Below, one piece after another: positions 42,151 to 52,620 of a stretch of DNA of 64,000 nucleotides (positions are counted from its first letter, which is position 1; the number at the start of each line of letters is the position of its first letter). Both the position numbers and the translations under genes were made by a program. The notes beneath the pieces are model-generated. The model worked only from the letters and a program-made list of their open reading frames with translations, was not told where the DNA came from and made no database searches. Origin of the DNA: Dactylorhiza incarnata (Eukaryota; Streptophyta; Magnoliopsida; Asparagales; Orchidaceae); the NCBI GenBank assembly GCA_033032865.1, contig JAWHQI010000266.1:1711501-1775500 (forward strand), read 5' to 3'.

Positions 42151-42155
42151 GCTCT
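42151..42155. repeat. Target site duplication of Tat-G (GCTCT / TCTCT)
   Basis: GCTCT here and TCTCT at 28930-28934. The empty site in the other Copia-F LTR reads TATTTATAGCTCTATTTG (47974-47991), so one base of the left copy has changed. Confidence 0.85.
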
Positions 42156-42742
42156 GTTTGAAAAGATATTGCTAAAGAAGAATAATCAATTAGCAGACAG
42201 AGAATTAGAAAGAGATAAAAGTTTCCATATTAATTTTATCTGTAGAAGGAAAGAGTTTATTCTGATTTCAAATAATATCCAAATAAACATTAATCAAATT
42301 AACCAAGAATCAATTAGAAGGAAAGACAGATTCAGAATGGCTATAAAAGAATAAAATCATTCCATAAAATTCAGATCTTTAGAAAGAAGGAAAGAGATCT
42401 GGCGTGAATTTGAATTTGACATAGAAATCGACGTGCGTCGATTACTATTAGACGGAAGCGTCGATTTCAGACTGGCTAGACGTCGAGAGAATAATATGGA
42501 AGGTGCGTCGATTAAGATACGTCGACTTCACTAGATGCGTCGACTAGAAGTTAGAGTTACGTTGACAAAGGTTACGTCGAAGTCTTCTTAGAGTTACTTT
42601 GACTCATTCTGAGAGAAACATCGACTATATTTCGACGTTGCGTCGAATACTATTCGACGCATATTTACTTAGCCTAACTTTTCATTCTTAGAATTTATAT
42701 TCTTCTCAATTCTAGGGGTTAAGAGAAATCATTTCCCCAATA
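42156..42742 (-). repeat. Copia-F 3' LTR, proximal part
   Basis: Continues the LTR after Tat-G and matches 47987-48573. It holds about twelve GTCGA/TCGAC motifs (42425-42665) upstream of the TATA box. The outermost base pair is changed (minus strand TATTGGGG instead of TGTTGGGG). Confidence 0.9.
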
Positions 42743-42760
42743 ATCTCCCCTATTTGTCTT
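42741..42760 (-). promoter_or_regulatory. Copia-F polypurine tract
   Basis: Minus strand AAATAGGGGAGATTA directly before the 3' LTR, equivalent to AATAGGGGGAGATTG in Copia-C. The rest of 42761-42936 has no visible feature and is 3' untranslated DNA. Confidence 0.75.
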
Positions 42761-42936
42761 AACCCTATTTAGAGAAAAATTGTATCAGCTTTTAATCAAC
42801 ACAGCAAAGCATTGTATATAGAGAAGAAATATGCTATGTAATCAGAAGAAGGGAAAAATCATATAAACAAACTTCATAATAAGTATTTAATCATAGAAAG
42901 AAAGAAATATAGATTGTATCAATATTGTTCAGCACA

Positions 42937-44480
42937 TCATTCAGGAGGGGTAGGAGGAGTTTTTCTTTTCCTAGTGAATACTACTATTTTTGGAGAGATG
43001 GGTTGCTCCTTCTCAGTAGCAGGTAGTTCACTCAGCTCCCCCTGAGTCACAGGAGGTTGCTCCCCCTGGGATGGAACTTTCTTTGAGCCTTCTACTTTTT
43101 CTTCAGTTTCTTTCTCATCTCCAGTTTCAGGTATAACAGCATCTGGCTCCCCCTGAGCTTCAGCTTCTTCTTCAGCTTCATTCTCTGCTCTACTTGCCTC
43201 CCCTTGCAATGAATCCACTTGTTGTGCAGCTTCTCTTGCTATAATCAATACATCTGATATCTGCTCTTCAGTATGTAGCTCTGGTACTACTTCACTCCCA
43301 ATGGTCTTGTCAGATTTTGAAGAATGAGGGGTTTTGTGAGAGGGAGTTTTGTGGCTGGAGAGCTTCTCTTCATCAAATTTCTCCCCCTTTGTGAGCTTCT
43401 GAGCCAAGGAGGTTATTAAAGTCTTGGTCACCCTAGATGAAGAGATAGAGGATTTCAGGTTATGCACAGAGGCATTGACCCCATCTATTTGGGTTTGCAT
43501 GTGCATGATGGAGGAGTTAATTTGAGAGCAGTGTCCATCCAGCATGTCCTGAAATTTTTGGGCTGCTGACTGGATACACTGGGTGATGAGGTTTTTAGTG
43601 GATGGAGATGGTTCATGTTGTTTTGGAGGAGGAGGAGACAATGGAGGAGGAGGAGATAATGGATGAGCAAGAGAGTTAGGAGGAGATGGAGTCCTTTCAG
43701 GAATGGCACCAGGCTTGGGGATTTGCCTGGTCCATTTTGAGAAGAGAGCAATGGACATCCTTTTGCCAGGAGGGATGGGAATTCCTTTTGACCTGCATAG
43801 GTCAGGGAAGGAGTGGAAGAGAACTTGACTCATAATCCTCATATAGGCATTCTCTTTGTGAGAATATTTGTATCCTATCATTTTGAGTAAGCAGCTGCCC
43901 CAGTCTACTTTCTTCTTCAGCACAAGGACCCCCATGAGATTCAGTTGCTGCCTGGGCACTGCATCATGGGCAGAGATCTTACATAGTAGTATCTTTCCTA
44001 CTATATCTGTCAATAGTCTGTATTCATCAGAGAAGTCTATTTTCTGTAGGTGGATTGGTCTATCTTTGGAGAACTTCATTGTGATTAATAAATTCTTGAT
44101 TTCATCAGGGGTGAGTTCCATAGGTTCATCACCTGGTAAGGGAATGATAAAGGAGATCTATTTAGTTACTCTTTAGGAAATAATTTGATTTCCCTATTTG
44201 ATTGGAATGTACCTGATGAAAGATCAAAGGTGTTCCTAATGTGTTCAACAGAGATTGAGACAGGTGTCTCATATATTGTTCTAGTGATTTCTCCTTGTTC
44301 AGATATCTGAACAAGAGCCATTAGTTCTGTGAGTTCTGTCTCCAGGAGCTTGCATCTTGTGGAGATGAGCTTATCTAGGCCAACTTCAGTGAATAGAGCT
44401 ATGATGCTCTTATAATTTTCGGCGGCGGCCTGGAAGGATTCGAGGTCAATGTCGAAACCAGAATTTATCTTGGGAGCCAT
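42937..44480 (-). pseudogene. Copia-F ORF3, accessory protein (one stop and frameshift)
   Basis: The ATG at 44480 opens 104 codons to a TAA at 44166-44168. A shifted frame resumes by 44121 and runs 394 codons to 42937. The break is a stop plus shift within about 45 bp. The helical domain (VGKILLCKISAHDAVPRQQL, KKVDWGSCLLKMIGYKYSHK, RIMSQVLFHSFPDL) lines up with ORF3 of Copia-C (VDIILKVLFCK, KKRDWASILFSNI). After it come a Pro-rich stretch (PPPPLSPPPPK), helical coiled-coil-like sequence, a Glu-rich segment and a basic cluster near the end (FTRKRKTP). No signal peptide or membrane segment is seen. It is the only gene besides gag kept by this pol-less element. Confidence 0.8.
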
Positions 44481-44974
44481 TTTAGGTTAGTGAAAGAGAG
44501 GAAGAGATGGCTTGGACTGAGAGGTAAGAAGGATGAAAGATGCAGAGTGCGAGAGGATTTCTAATGGAAGAGTTTATTTAAGTCAGGTGAAACGTCGAAA
44601 CGAGACAGAATTCGAGGCTTATTCGGTACTTTAGTAGATGCGACTGAAAAATTTTTAGTGTTGCCGCTCTTTTTCATAAAGTCGACGTTACGTTGAGTGG
44701 GATTCGACGTAAGCGTCGATATAGTTTGAGTTGAGAAGATAGAGTCTCATATCAACGTATGCATCGATTTAAGAAATCGACATGACTTTTACTTTGTATG
44801 AAGATTCCAGGTTTTTCTTGAGGGATTCTTTCTTCCTAATCCTAAAGTTTTCTAAGTTACCCTAGGACTAATTTTATGAGCAATTTGATTGATTATGCCA
44901 ACACTGTTTGGCAGTGTGGCCAATTTTATTGCAAATATAACACCTGATTTTCTTTTGACTAAGGAAATTTGAGT
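44481..44974 (-). promoter_or_regulatory. Copia-F spacer with GTCGA motifs before ORF3
   Basis: This occupies the place of pol. Several GTCGA/TCGAC/CGACGT motifs lie at 44590-44785, the same word as in the LTR array. A TTAAATAAA box is at about 44574-44582 on the minus strand, some 95 bp before the ORF3 ATG. No pol sequence is recognisable. Confidence 0.5.
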
Positions 44975-47170
44975 TTAGGGAGGAATAGGGATGTTGATTG
45001 TGATAGAAGTTTTGATTAGGATAGAAATTTTGGTTAGGATAGAAGTTTTGATTAGGATAGAAATTATGATCAGGATGAATGGGTCCTGAATGGGGGTTAA
45101 GATGGAAGTTTTTTTTGGAGAATAGACATGTCCTGTAATTATGTTGCTCTGAGTTTTTATACGTCGATATCTATTCGACGTATGTTGATAGTTGCGTCGA
45201 TTTATATTCGGCGCTTTCTCCAGATTGTGTTGATCTAAAATCGTCCCATGTAAGAAGTTGCATCGATTGGAAGTCGACGTACTTTTATTCAAGCGTCGAG
45301 TTGAGGTCGAAGCATCTGAGAGATTGTGTCGAGTAGAATTCGACGCACTATCATTCATGCGTCGATATGAAGTCGACGCAATTGTGTTTTCACAAATTTT
45401 ATTTTTCCCTTTTTCTGATTCTATTTCTTTATGAGTTGTTTCTTTTGGCTTAGTTGCCTTTTTAGAGATAGTTTGAGAGTCTTCATCTGTATAGTATGAT
45501 GTTTCATCAAAGTGGTTTATCTCATTGAGGGAGTCTTCTTCCTTATTTTGTGAGTCTTCTTCTTGGTTTATTGATTTAGTGGGTTTAGTGAATTTAACAG
45601 GGCTCATCCAAGCAGGGTTGTTGGATGGAATTAGACTAGCTGAGGGGTCAGCTCCTAGCCCAAGATTTTTATGTCTTCTTGTTTGTTTTTCTATGATTTC
45701 TTTAAGTGTTTGGCTTCTCATTTTTATTGATTCTTCAAAAGCTTTTGCTTGGGATACCTTATTCTTAAGGAGCTGGTTTTCTATTTTAGCCCTCTCTATA
45801 TCTCTGATGTTAGCCCTTAACTCATAATTTTTAGAACAAGTATCCTCTATATTTCTCTGGTTTTTAATGACAATAATTTGTTCTCTTAGATTCTTAATTT
45901 CTTGTTTAGCTTTTAGTTGATCTAAACATAATCCTTTAAAATCATTTTTGAAATCATCACACAGAAAATCTATGTCATCAAAAATGCTTACCTCTTCCTT
46001 ATCCTCAGATTCCTTTATGAGAATAGGACTATTTGCTTTATCATCTTCAGAAGAGATGCTACCTTCTGATTCTGTCTCACTCCATGATTTAGCACTATGT
46101 TCTTCCTTTGAGCTTTCAAGAGCCATTAAGCATAGATCTTCTTGCTTAGACTCTTCATTGTCACTTTTGGATGTGGTGTTGTCCTCAGAATCTGTCTCAC
46201 TCCAAGCTTCTGCAATGAAGCCTTTTTCTTTCTTCTTCTTTTTCTTGAGATCTTTCTTTTTATCAGTATTTTCTGAACATTCTGGTGCAATGTGTCCAGT
46301 TTTTCTGCAAGAATAACAAATGATTTCTTTAGTAGGAGTTTTATCATACCTTGGTTTTGATTCTCTCCTTCTGGACCCATGTGTCCTGCCCCATTTCTTG
46401 AATCTTCTGGCCAGGAGGCTGAATAATTCTTCTTCAGTGACAGGGGTCTCCTCCTCTGTTGCTTTCAAAGCAATGTTTCTATCTTTTGAGGAGGTTGGAG
46501 TGCTTCCTCTTCTTTCCTTCTCTTCTCTGGTTTTCAGCAGTTGCTCATAGGATTTGAGTTTTCCTAAGAGGGCATCTGTTGAGATTTCCTTTTGTCCTCT
46601 TGTATCTCTTATTGCCCATATTCTTGAGTCCCATGAACTTGGGAGACTCATTAACAGTTTGTCATTAATCTCTGCGAGAGATCTCTCTATCCAAGCTCCT
46701 TAATTGATTGATGATCAGACTGAATCTGTCATAGATCTCAGATATACTTTCATCATGCTTCTTTTGAAAGTTCTCTTATTGGGAGATCAATAGAGCCTTT
46801 CTATCTTTCCTTTCATCAGCACTTCTACCATCTTGGTAAGAGCCTCCCAGATTTCTTTGGCTGATTCACAGTCAACAACCTTTAGAAAGATTTCATCTGA
46901 GAGGGTTGAGACAAGAATGTTCGTAGCTTTTGCATCACATGTTCCTGCATTCTTCTCTTCAACTGTCCACTCAGCCCTTGGGACAAGTGTTTGAGTCACT
47001 TCACCACTTGAGTCTCTTCTATAAGGCTTGGGAGGACCTGTCAAAATAATATTAAATAATTCGTCATCAATAGAGTTCATATAGATCCTAATTCTTGTTT
47101 TCCAAATTGCAAACTTTTCAAGATTGCACATTGGTGGTCTGGTGGAAGCATAATCTTTGATTTGTGCCAT
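44975..47170 (-). pseudogene. gag: Copia-F gag (frameshifted and stopped in its first third)
   Basis: The ATG at 47170 begins a copia capsid (NLEKFAIWKTRIRIYMNSIDD, CESAKEIWEALTKMVE), parallel to Copia-C gag. Between 46790 and 46651 there are two frameshifts and a TAA, but the protein pattern continues (YDRFSLIINQLRSLDREIS, then LMSLPSSWDSRIWAIRD). From 46651 the frame is open for 558 codons: a zinc knuckle CYSCRKTGHIAPEC near 46300, acidic Ser/Asp/Glu stretches, a coiled coil (LKAKQEIKNLREQIIVIKNQ) around 45900-45680, then an Arg/Ser/Asn-rich tail (45400-45135) whose DNA is full of GTCGA motifs. The end (45080-44990) is an Ile/Lys repeat. There is one knuckle where Copia-C has two. Confidence 0.85.
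44990..45080. repeat. Short tandem repeats at the Copia-F gag end
   Basis: Four to five units of about 18-24 bp built on GATTAGGATAGAAGTTTTG. In the gag frame they code an ILIKTSI-like repeat. Confidence 0.75.
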
Positions 47171-47258
47171 GTGAAAAATAGTTTTTAGAAATATATATAT
47201 ATATATAAAAGAGGTAGGATCTTTTTGATCAAGGAGTTAACCTTTTTAGATCAACCTA

Positions 47259-47270
47259 GCTCTGATACCA
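47259..47270 (-). promoter_or_regulatory. Copia-F primer binding site (tRNA-iMet)
   Basis: Minus strand TGGTATCAGAGC two bases after the LTR end, the standard copia primer site. Confidence 0.92.
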
Positions 47271-47272
47271 AT

Positions 47273-48573
47273 TGAAAGTGCACAGTTAACCTCACTAGAA
47301 TTCTCTAGAGGGGGGGGGGGTGAATAGAGATTTAAAAATACTTTGTGCAATTATATATATGTGTAATCACAGATTTTAGCTTCCCACACACCAACAAGAA
47401 TTAAGCAAGTAAAGAAAGAAAATAGCAAGAAGAAAATCACAGCACAACACAAAGAAATATAGTGGTTCCCCAAACTTTGGGTAGTCCACTCTTCTACCCC
47501 CTTGATAGGAATTCACTATCTTGCACTGAGTCTTTTGATAAGGAAACTCTTAGAACCAGCCTGAGTCTTTTGACAAGGAGACTCTTAGAACCAGTACAAC
47601 TGAATTTTTGAAGAGAGATTCTAAAAACTCTTTTACACTGTTTGAAAATGAAATGAAGATAAGAAGAAGAAGTAGAAGAAGTAATTTAAACAAGAAAGAA
47701 TCTTCTTCCTAGCAAGAAGATTAGAAGCACAAGAATAGTGAATGTAATCTCTCTTCTATAGTGAGAAGGAGATTGTAAGCTTTTCTCTCTTTTGTGAGAG
47801 CTTTCAGAATTTGCAGCAGAATGGCTTCAGAAGGAGGAGAAGATGAAGGCTTTTTCTTTGCTGCAGCACACTATCTCTTTTCTCAGCTTTCTCACTCTTC
47901 ACTTGGGTGCTCTTCCTCTTTTTCAAATGTATATATTGGATCACTAGTTATTATTCTCTGTCGACTTGCTTCTTATTTATAGCTCTATTTGAAAAGATAT
48001 TGCTAAAGAAGAATAATCAATTAGCAGACAGAGAATTAGAAAGAGATAAAAGTTTCCATATTAATTTTATCTGTAGAAGGAAAGAGTTTATTCTGATTTC
48101 AAATAATATTCAAATAAACATTAATCAAATTAGCCAAGAATCAATTAGAAGGAAAGACAGATTCAGAATGGCTATAAAAGAATAAAATCATTCCATAAAA
48201 TTCAAATCTTTAGAAAGAAGGAAAGAGATCTGGCGTGAATTTGAATTTGACATAGAAATCGACGTGCGTCAATTACTATTAGACGGAAGCGTCGATTTCA
48301 GACTGGCTAGACGTCGAGAGAATAATATGGAAGGTGCGTCGATTAAGATACGTCGACTTCACTAGATGCGTCGACTAGAAGTCAGAGTTACGTCGACAAA
48401 GGTTACGTCGAAGTCTTCTTAGAGTTACTTCCACTCATTCTGAGAGAAATGTCGACTATATTTCGACGTTGCGTCGAATACTATTCGACGCATATTTACT
48501 TAGCCTAACTTTTCATTCTTAGAATTTATATTCTTCTCAATTCTAGGGGTTAAGATAAATCATTTCCCCAACA
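47273..48573 (-). repeat. Copia-F 5' LTR (1301 bp, uninterrupted)
   Basis: Minus strand starts TGTTGGGGAAATG and ends CACTTTCA. GTCGA motifs (48255-48490) lie upstream of the TATA box (47974-47981). The TAGTGGTTCCCC...GTAGTCCAC block lies near 47460-47490 and the G run at 47310-47320. It shows the intact sequence of the site that Tat-G hit in the other LTR. Confidence 0.92.
47974..47981 (-). promoter_or_regulatory. TATA box of Copia-F 5' LTR
   Basis: Minus-strand TATAAATA. In the 3' LTR the matching box is directly at the Tat-G insertion (28922-28929). Confidence 0.6.
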
Positions 48574-48657
48574 GGGAATATCAAATACAATATTGACTTA
48601 ACATTTTGAGTGATGCCTCTTCAAATCAAGGGAACATTGAGGGAAATATTCCCAACA
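48574..48657 (-). repeat. LTR-E, right part
   Basis: Starts with the second GGGAA copy and ends at CCCAACA, the reverse complement of a TGTTGGG LTR start. It continues the LTR at 26985-28195. Confidence 0.7.
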
Positions 48658-48984
48658 GTTATAACCTGGAAGAGTTCCAAGCAAAAGACAGTTGCTGATT
48701 CTACGATATAGGCTAGGTATATCGTTGCTGCAAATGCAGCGAAGGAGGCTGTATGGATTAGGAAATTCATCGGCGAGCTAGATGTAGTTCCTAGCATTGT
48801 TGATCCTTTAGTTCTCTACTATGACAACAACGGTGCTATTGCACAAGCTAAGGGACCTGGATCTCATCAGCGCTCCAAGCACATACTTCGACGGTTCCAT
48901 CTAATTCGAGAGATTATCGATCTAGGAGAAATGAACTTTTGCAGCGTACCCACTAAAGAAAACATAGTGGATCCACTGGCATAA
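48658..48984 (+). pseudogene. Copia-H RNase H C-terminal fragment
   Basis: Reads TWKSSKQKTVADST, a TAG, then ARYIVAANAAKEAVWIRKFI, YYDNNGAIAQAKGPGSHQRS, KHILRRFHLIREIIDLGEMN and VPTKENIVDPLA before a stop at 48982-48984. This is the typical end of Ty1/copia RNase H with the DNNGAIAQA and KHIL...HLIRE motifs. The TAG falls at the place of the catalytic Glu in the usual E-A-E-Y motif, so the fragment is inactive. Nothing upstream of the tryptophan motif survives, because LTR-E joins there. Confidence 0.88.
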
Positions 48985-49807
48985 TGAATGCCCTTACAGT
49001 GTTTGCTTCTATTGGAATTCAAGTGCGTGACTTGAATGTGAGGGAATATGTTTATAAGAAGCTTCATTCTTAAATGGTCCCTGGTCGAGGTATCATCCTA
49101 GAAATTAGGGCGAGGATGAGACCATAAGATTAGCATGTGCGATGACTGATGACCGGCTCTCACAGATCATGATATTGTGATATCAAGTCATCACATGGGT
49201 ACTGGTTAAGAACAAGTTGTATTGTACAAACCCACCGTGAGACTACTTTGTGGATTGTTATATGAATGTGTCACAAGTAGGTCTCAAGTGACTATGGTAT
49301 TTGTGGTTCTTTGATCTGAAGTCACGACATTCATCAAGTGAGGAAGAACAAACTTTGATACCATCTAAAGTCTTTCTTGAGAAAGGTTGATGATATGAGT
49401 GGTAATTGGGTATGTTACGAATCATTTGGGTGTTTGTGTGTGGACAGAAATGCAATTTGTCCTCCTATATGATAAGAGTTACATCCATGGGCCCCTTGAT
49501 GGAATGAGTCTGAGAAATGCATGGTCATGCTTGGTTGAGTCAATTTGTGTTATTGAGCTCACCGTTTTCCGACAGTCTATTCTAGATCGAGAAAATAGGA
49601 TTGAACAATCTTGAGGGTGACACGGACCATGCCTCTAGTTCAATCTGGAGGTAAAGGACAAAGGGAGATGACGACACTGATACATTTATCACAGATAGGC
49701 TTGTTTGAGTTATGAACTCTTATTAGTTAGGTAGCCATGATGCATTACTAGATGTCTCTCATTATTTGTGAGACTTCTGTTGATAGCTTCTAGATCAAGT
49801 GGGAGGC
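48985..49807 (+). other. Copia-H 3' untranslated region and polypurine tract
   Basis: No coding frame supported. It ends AAGTGGGAGGC at 49797-49807, a polypurine tract directly before the LTR. Confidence 0.65.
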
Positions 49808-51251
49808 TATTGGAGTTTCTACGGTGATCCGGAAGTAATCAAGCAGTTAGTCTTAATGCCAACACGATATGAGCCTATAGGGTCGCACATAAGAGAATTT
49901 GGAGAAATTGGAGAAAGGATTGTGTTAGACTTGCTCATATTTGATATGAGTGATAGGACCAATCCTATGACTAATTGGAATATAGCTTGTTCAGGAAGGC
50001 TGCTCCTAGATACTGTGAATATTGTATGGAGCATGTCGAAGAAGGCTACAAGACGATATTATGAATATCATCGAGAATACTTCAAAATGACATTATGAAT
50101 ATCGTTGTGACAGATAGCGCATTGTCCGGATCACAAGACGATATTATGAATATCGACTCATGAATAATGTCGTCGAGATTGTCTCGATTACATGGACTAA
50201 CTGGGAATTCATCGATAAAAACTCGGAGATTTCATCGAGAGTTTCTCAACTATTTCATTGAGATGTCTCGACGAGTTTGTCGAGATATCTCGATGAGTTT
50301 GTCGAAACTGTCTCGACGAAAGACTGTCACTAGTCAGTTCGTTGAGACTATCTCGACGGATGATTGGTTTCGTCAAGATGTCTTCACGAATCCATCGAGA
50401 CTGCCTCGACAGTTTCGTCAAAACTATCTGATGTTTTTTTCAAAATTTATAGACGAATTTGTCGAGATGTCTCGACAAATAAATGAACCCAACAAAAAAC
50501 TGTAGGTTCTGTTTTGTTAGGTCTGCGGGTAGCGGGGCTGTAATCTGTCTTTTCTCTGAGTATAAAAGAGTAAACCTTTTAGGTTTTTATTGATCCCTTA
50601 ATGCGAATCGAGAACTGATAGGGATAGAAATAGAAGCAACGAGGACAAAAGACCGATACCAATCGATGCCCCGTCCCCATGCGAGAAATCTCGTCGCCTC
50701 TCCTCAAGATTGAGAGGAATCATTCCTTGAGATCTTGTCGATGCTTCAGGAGTTGAATAACAATCATTCCTTGTGTTTCTCGCAACTTCTATAGATCTAC
50801 AGGAAGGGTTCCTATAGGATCTCACTGCCTCTCATCCGCTCCATATAGTTGTCGCCTCTCCTTAGATGGATCTAGCAATCAGTGGAGACGTAGAGGGCAC
50901 TCCATCTCTGACCTATCTCTTGTTTGACAAGAGGCTTAGGGTTCTCCTTCGCTCGTGTGGACATCTGTAGAGGTGTAGAATTATTTTTATGTTAACTCCT
51001 CCGACGAGCAATCCAATCTTGACAGAGCTGAAGGAAGCACAAAGGAAGGACTCGGAGTAGGATTCCGATTCCTAGAAGAATTTTTCTTGGAGCATCCGAT
51101 TGAGTATTGACTCAATTCCGCAAATGTAATTTTATTATTGCTCTAATTTCTTGACTCATGGTTTTAATAAGGTCCACATTTATTCTTTTGGGTTGTTCTT
51201 GTATTCCGCTACGCACATTCTGATGTGACTACCCCTAAGGAAAACCCAACA
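49808..51251 (+). repeat. Copia-H 3' LTR (1444 bp)
   Basis: Starts TATTGGAG (TG changed to TA) and ends CCCAACA, matching inverted ends TGTTGG/CCAACA. An array of GTCGAGA/TCTCGAC words fills 50160-50480, and TATAAAAG at 50561-50568 is the probable TATA box 80 bp later. The flank after the LTR is ACACT. Confidence 0.75.
50160..50480 (+). repeat. GTCGAGA/TCTCGAC motif array in Copia-H LTR
   Basis: More than a dozen copies of TCGAGA, TCTCGAC or one-base variants, often paired as inverted repeats such as GTCGAGATGTCTCGAC. It lies upstream of the LTR TATA box. Confidence 0.8.
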
Positions 51252-51559
51252 ACACTCGTATAGGGGGAGTACATAATTTAAGAATGAAAATTGTTATGTA
51301 CTTGAATATTTCTTTCAAAACCTATTTATATCATTATAATTTACCGCATTATTCTATAAATACAACCTAATGACGGATTTCTCATTAGATGATTTGTTAT
51401 TATTAAAAGGGGGAGTTTGTTGGAAAATGCATTTCGCATCTCTTTGGTTTGAGAATAACAAATGTCATCATGTATTTGATTAAGTTTTTTTGTGTTTATA
51501 GTGTACATGAATTAACAGGTATGACAAACTGAAGTGACAAATTGAACGAATCGACAAAT

Positions 51560-51860
51560 TAGACAAACGCTCTAATATCTAGGTCTTACTGTGCCGCACT
51601 AGCACTTACTGCTAGCGGTAGCATTCAATTATGTGGCGATCATAAAAATGCATTCAAATGAAGATATAGGTGGGAGCAAAGGGGAAGACTTGGAAAGAAG
51701 CTAGCGTGCCGCGATAACCTTATTGTGGCGCGGTAGGTGTTGACTAAAATGTAGAAAGCCTAAAATGAAGAAATACGCCTACCATGTCTGCTCGATCTGG
51801 CCCTTAAGATGTTTCCTAAAGGGCTACCGCGCGTTGGTAGGACTTACTGCTGGCGCTAAC
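51560..51860 (+). repeat. GCGGTAG/TACTG..GCGC motif cluster in Copia-I LTR
   Basis: Words such as TGCCGCACTAGC, GCTAGCGGTAGC, GCGCGGTAG, CTACCGCGCG and GCTGGCGCTAAC recur at 51585-51860. The cluster is looser than in the other families. Confidence 0.5.
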
Positions 51861-52552
51861 TCACAGAACAATAAAGTGGGTCGATTCGCTCCATCTTTCA
51901 CATCAAATACCAATAGACCAATATTGCTCAAGCACTCCAAATTTTTTCCAAAGCCTCGTCTCAGAACTCTAGAGCACTCCCTTCGACAATATTGAAGATT
52001 GAGAGGAGAAATTGAAGGGGAAGCGCATCAACTATGATTCCACTAGAAGGTCGCACTTCAACAATAAAGATTTTGTTCGTGCCTTCGACTTCACATTCAG
52101 AATTTCATCATAGGGAGTTCTACTGCATATTTTATATATATCATCTCTTTTGAATTGTCTTTATTTATACTTTTTTGTAACGATAGAGAAATTCGCGCGT
52201 GTTGGCGACTAGGTCTGGGTGCGAATTAGGTCAGAAATTTGCCAAGTGTGATTGGAGACTAGATCTAGGGAGTAGATCTAGGGGCGCCCCAAGGCCTATA
52301 TAGGGAGAGATAGTCGACACCCAATTAGTCCTTAGGAAGAAAGGTTGGTATAGAAAACAACAAGGGTAAACATCGTCACCACGATTTCTAGCATCATAGA
52401 AATCACAATTTTGTATTATTAATTAAATTAATATAAATCATATCGTATTATTTTTTGTTTATCAAATGAATTATTTCAGAAATAAAAATGATTTGAAATA
52501 ATATTTTCATAAAGATATATCTATTTTATAAGAATTTAAAATCTCTTATTCA

Positions 52553-52574
52553 CCCCCCCCCCCCCCCCCCCCCC
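52553..52574 (+). repeat. 22-base C run near the Copia-I LTR end
   Basis: Sits inside TTCAC(C)nGCCCTCTAAGGGCG, the position where related LTRs have 5-12 C. Confidence 0.9.
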
Positions 52575-52620
52575 GCCCTCTAAGGGCGTTGGTAATTAAT
52601 AATTGTTTAGTGATCATTTA

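Larger units (their letters stand above)
28196..48573 (-). mobile_element. Copia-F: non-autonomous copia element with gag and ORF3 but no pol
   Basis: Minus-strand order: 5' LTR (48573-47273), tRNA-iMet primer site, gag, 495-bp spacer, ORF3, polypurine tract, 3' LTR (42742-42156 plus 28934-28196, split by Tat-G). A copia pol of about 3.2 kb should sit between gag and ORF3, but only 495 bp are present and none shows protease, integrase, RT or RNase H. LTR ends TGTTGGGG...CACTTTCA and the perfect GGGAA duplication show it inserted as a unit. It must therefore have been mobilised with enzymes from another element, or lost pol after insertion. Confidence 0.88.
48658..51251 (+). mobile_element. 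Copia-H: Ty1/copia relic (RNase H end, 3' region, 3' LTR)
   Basis: Only the 3' end of a plus-strand copia element remains: the end of RNase H, about 740 bp of untranslated DNA, polypurine tract, and a 1.44-kb LTR. The left part is cut by LTR-E. The RNase H sequence differs clearly from Copia-C, so it is another lineage. Confidence 0.8.
51252..52620 (+). mobile_element. Copia-I: 3' internal end and LTR of a SIRE-like element
   Basis: A polypurine tract AAAAGGGGGAGTT (51405-51417) precedes an LTR starting TGTTGGAAAATGC at 51418. The LTR ends near 52600 with TTATTCACC, a run of 22 C (52553-52574) and GCCCTCTAAGGGCG. It belongs to the LTR-D family but lies in the opposite orientation. The exact 3' end is unclear. 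Only about 166 bp of interior (51252-51417) remain, next to the Copia-H LTR, so Copia-H probably inserted into this element. Confidence 0.68.

Noticed and set aside
49799..50098. 99-residue frame as a host gene
   Set aside because: It starts in the polypurine tract and lies inside the Copia-H LTR; no motif.
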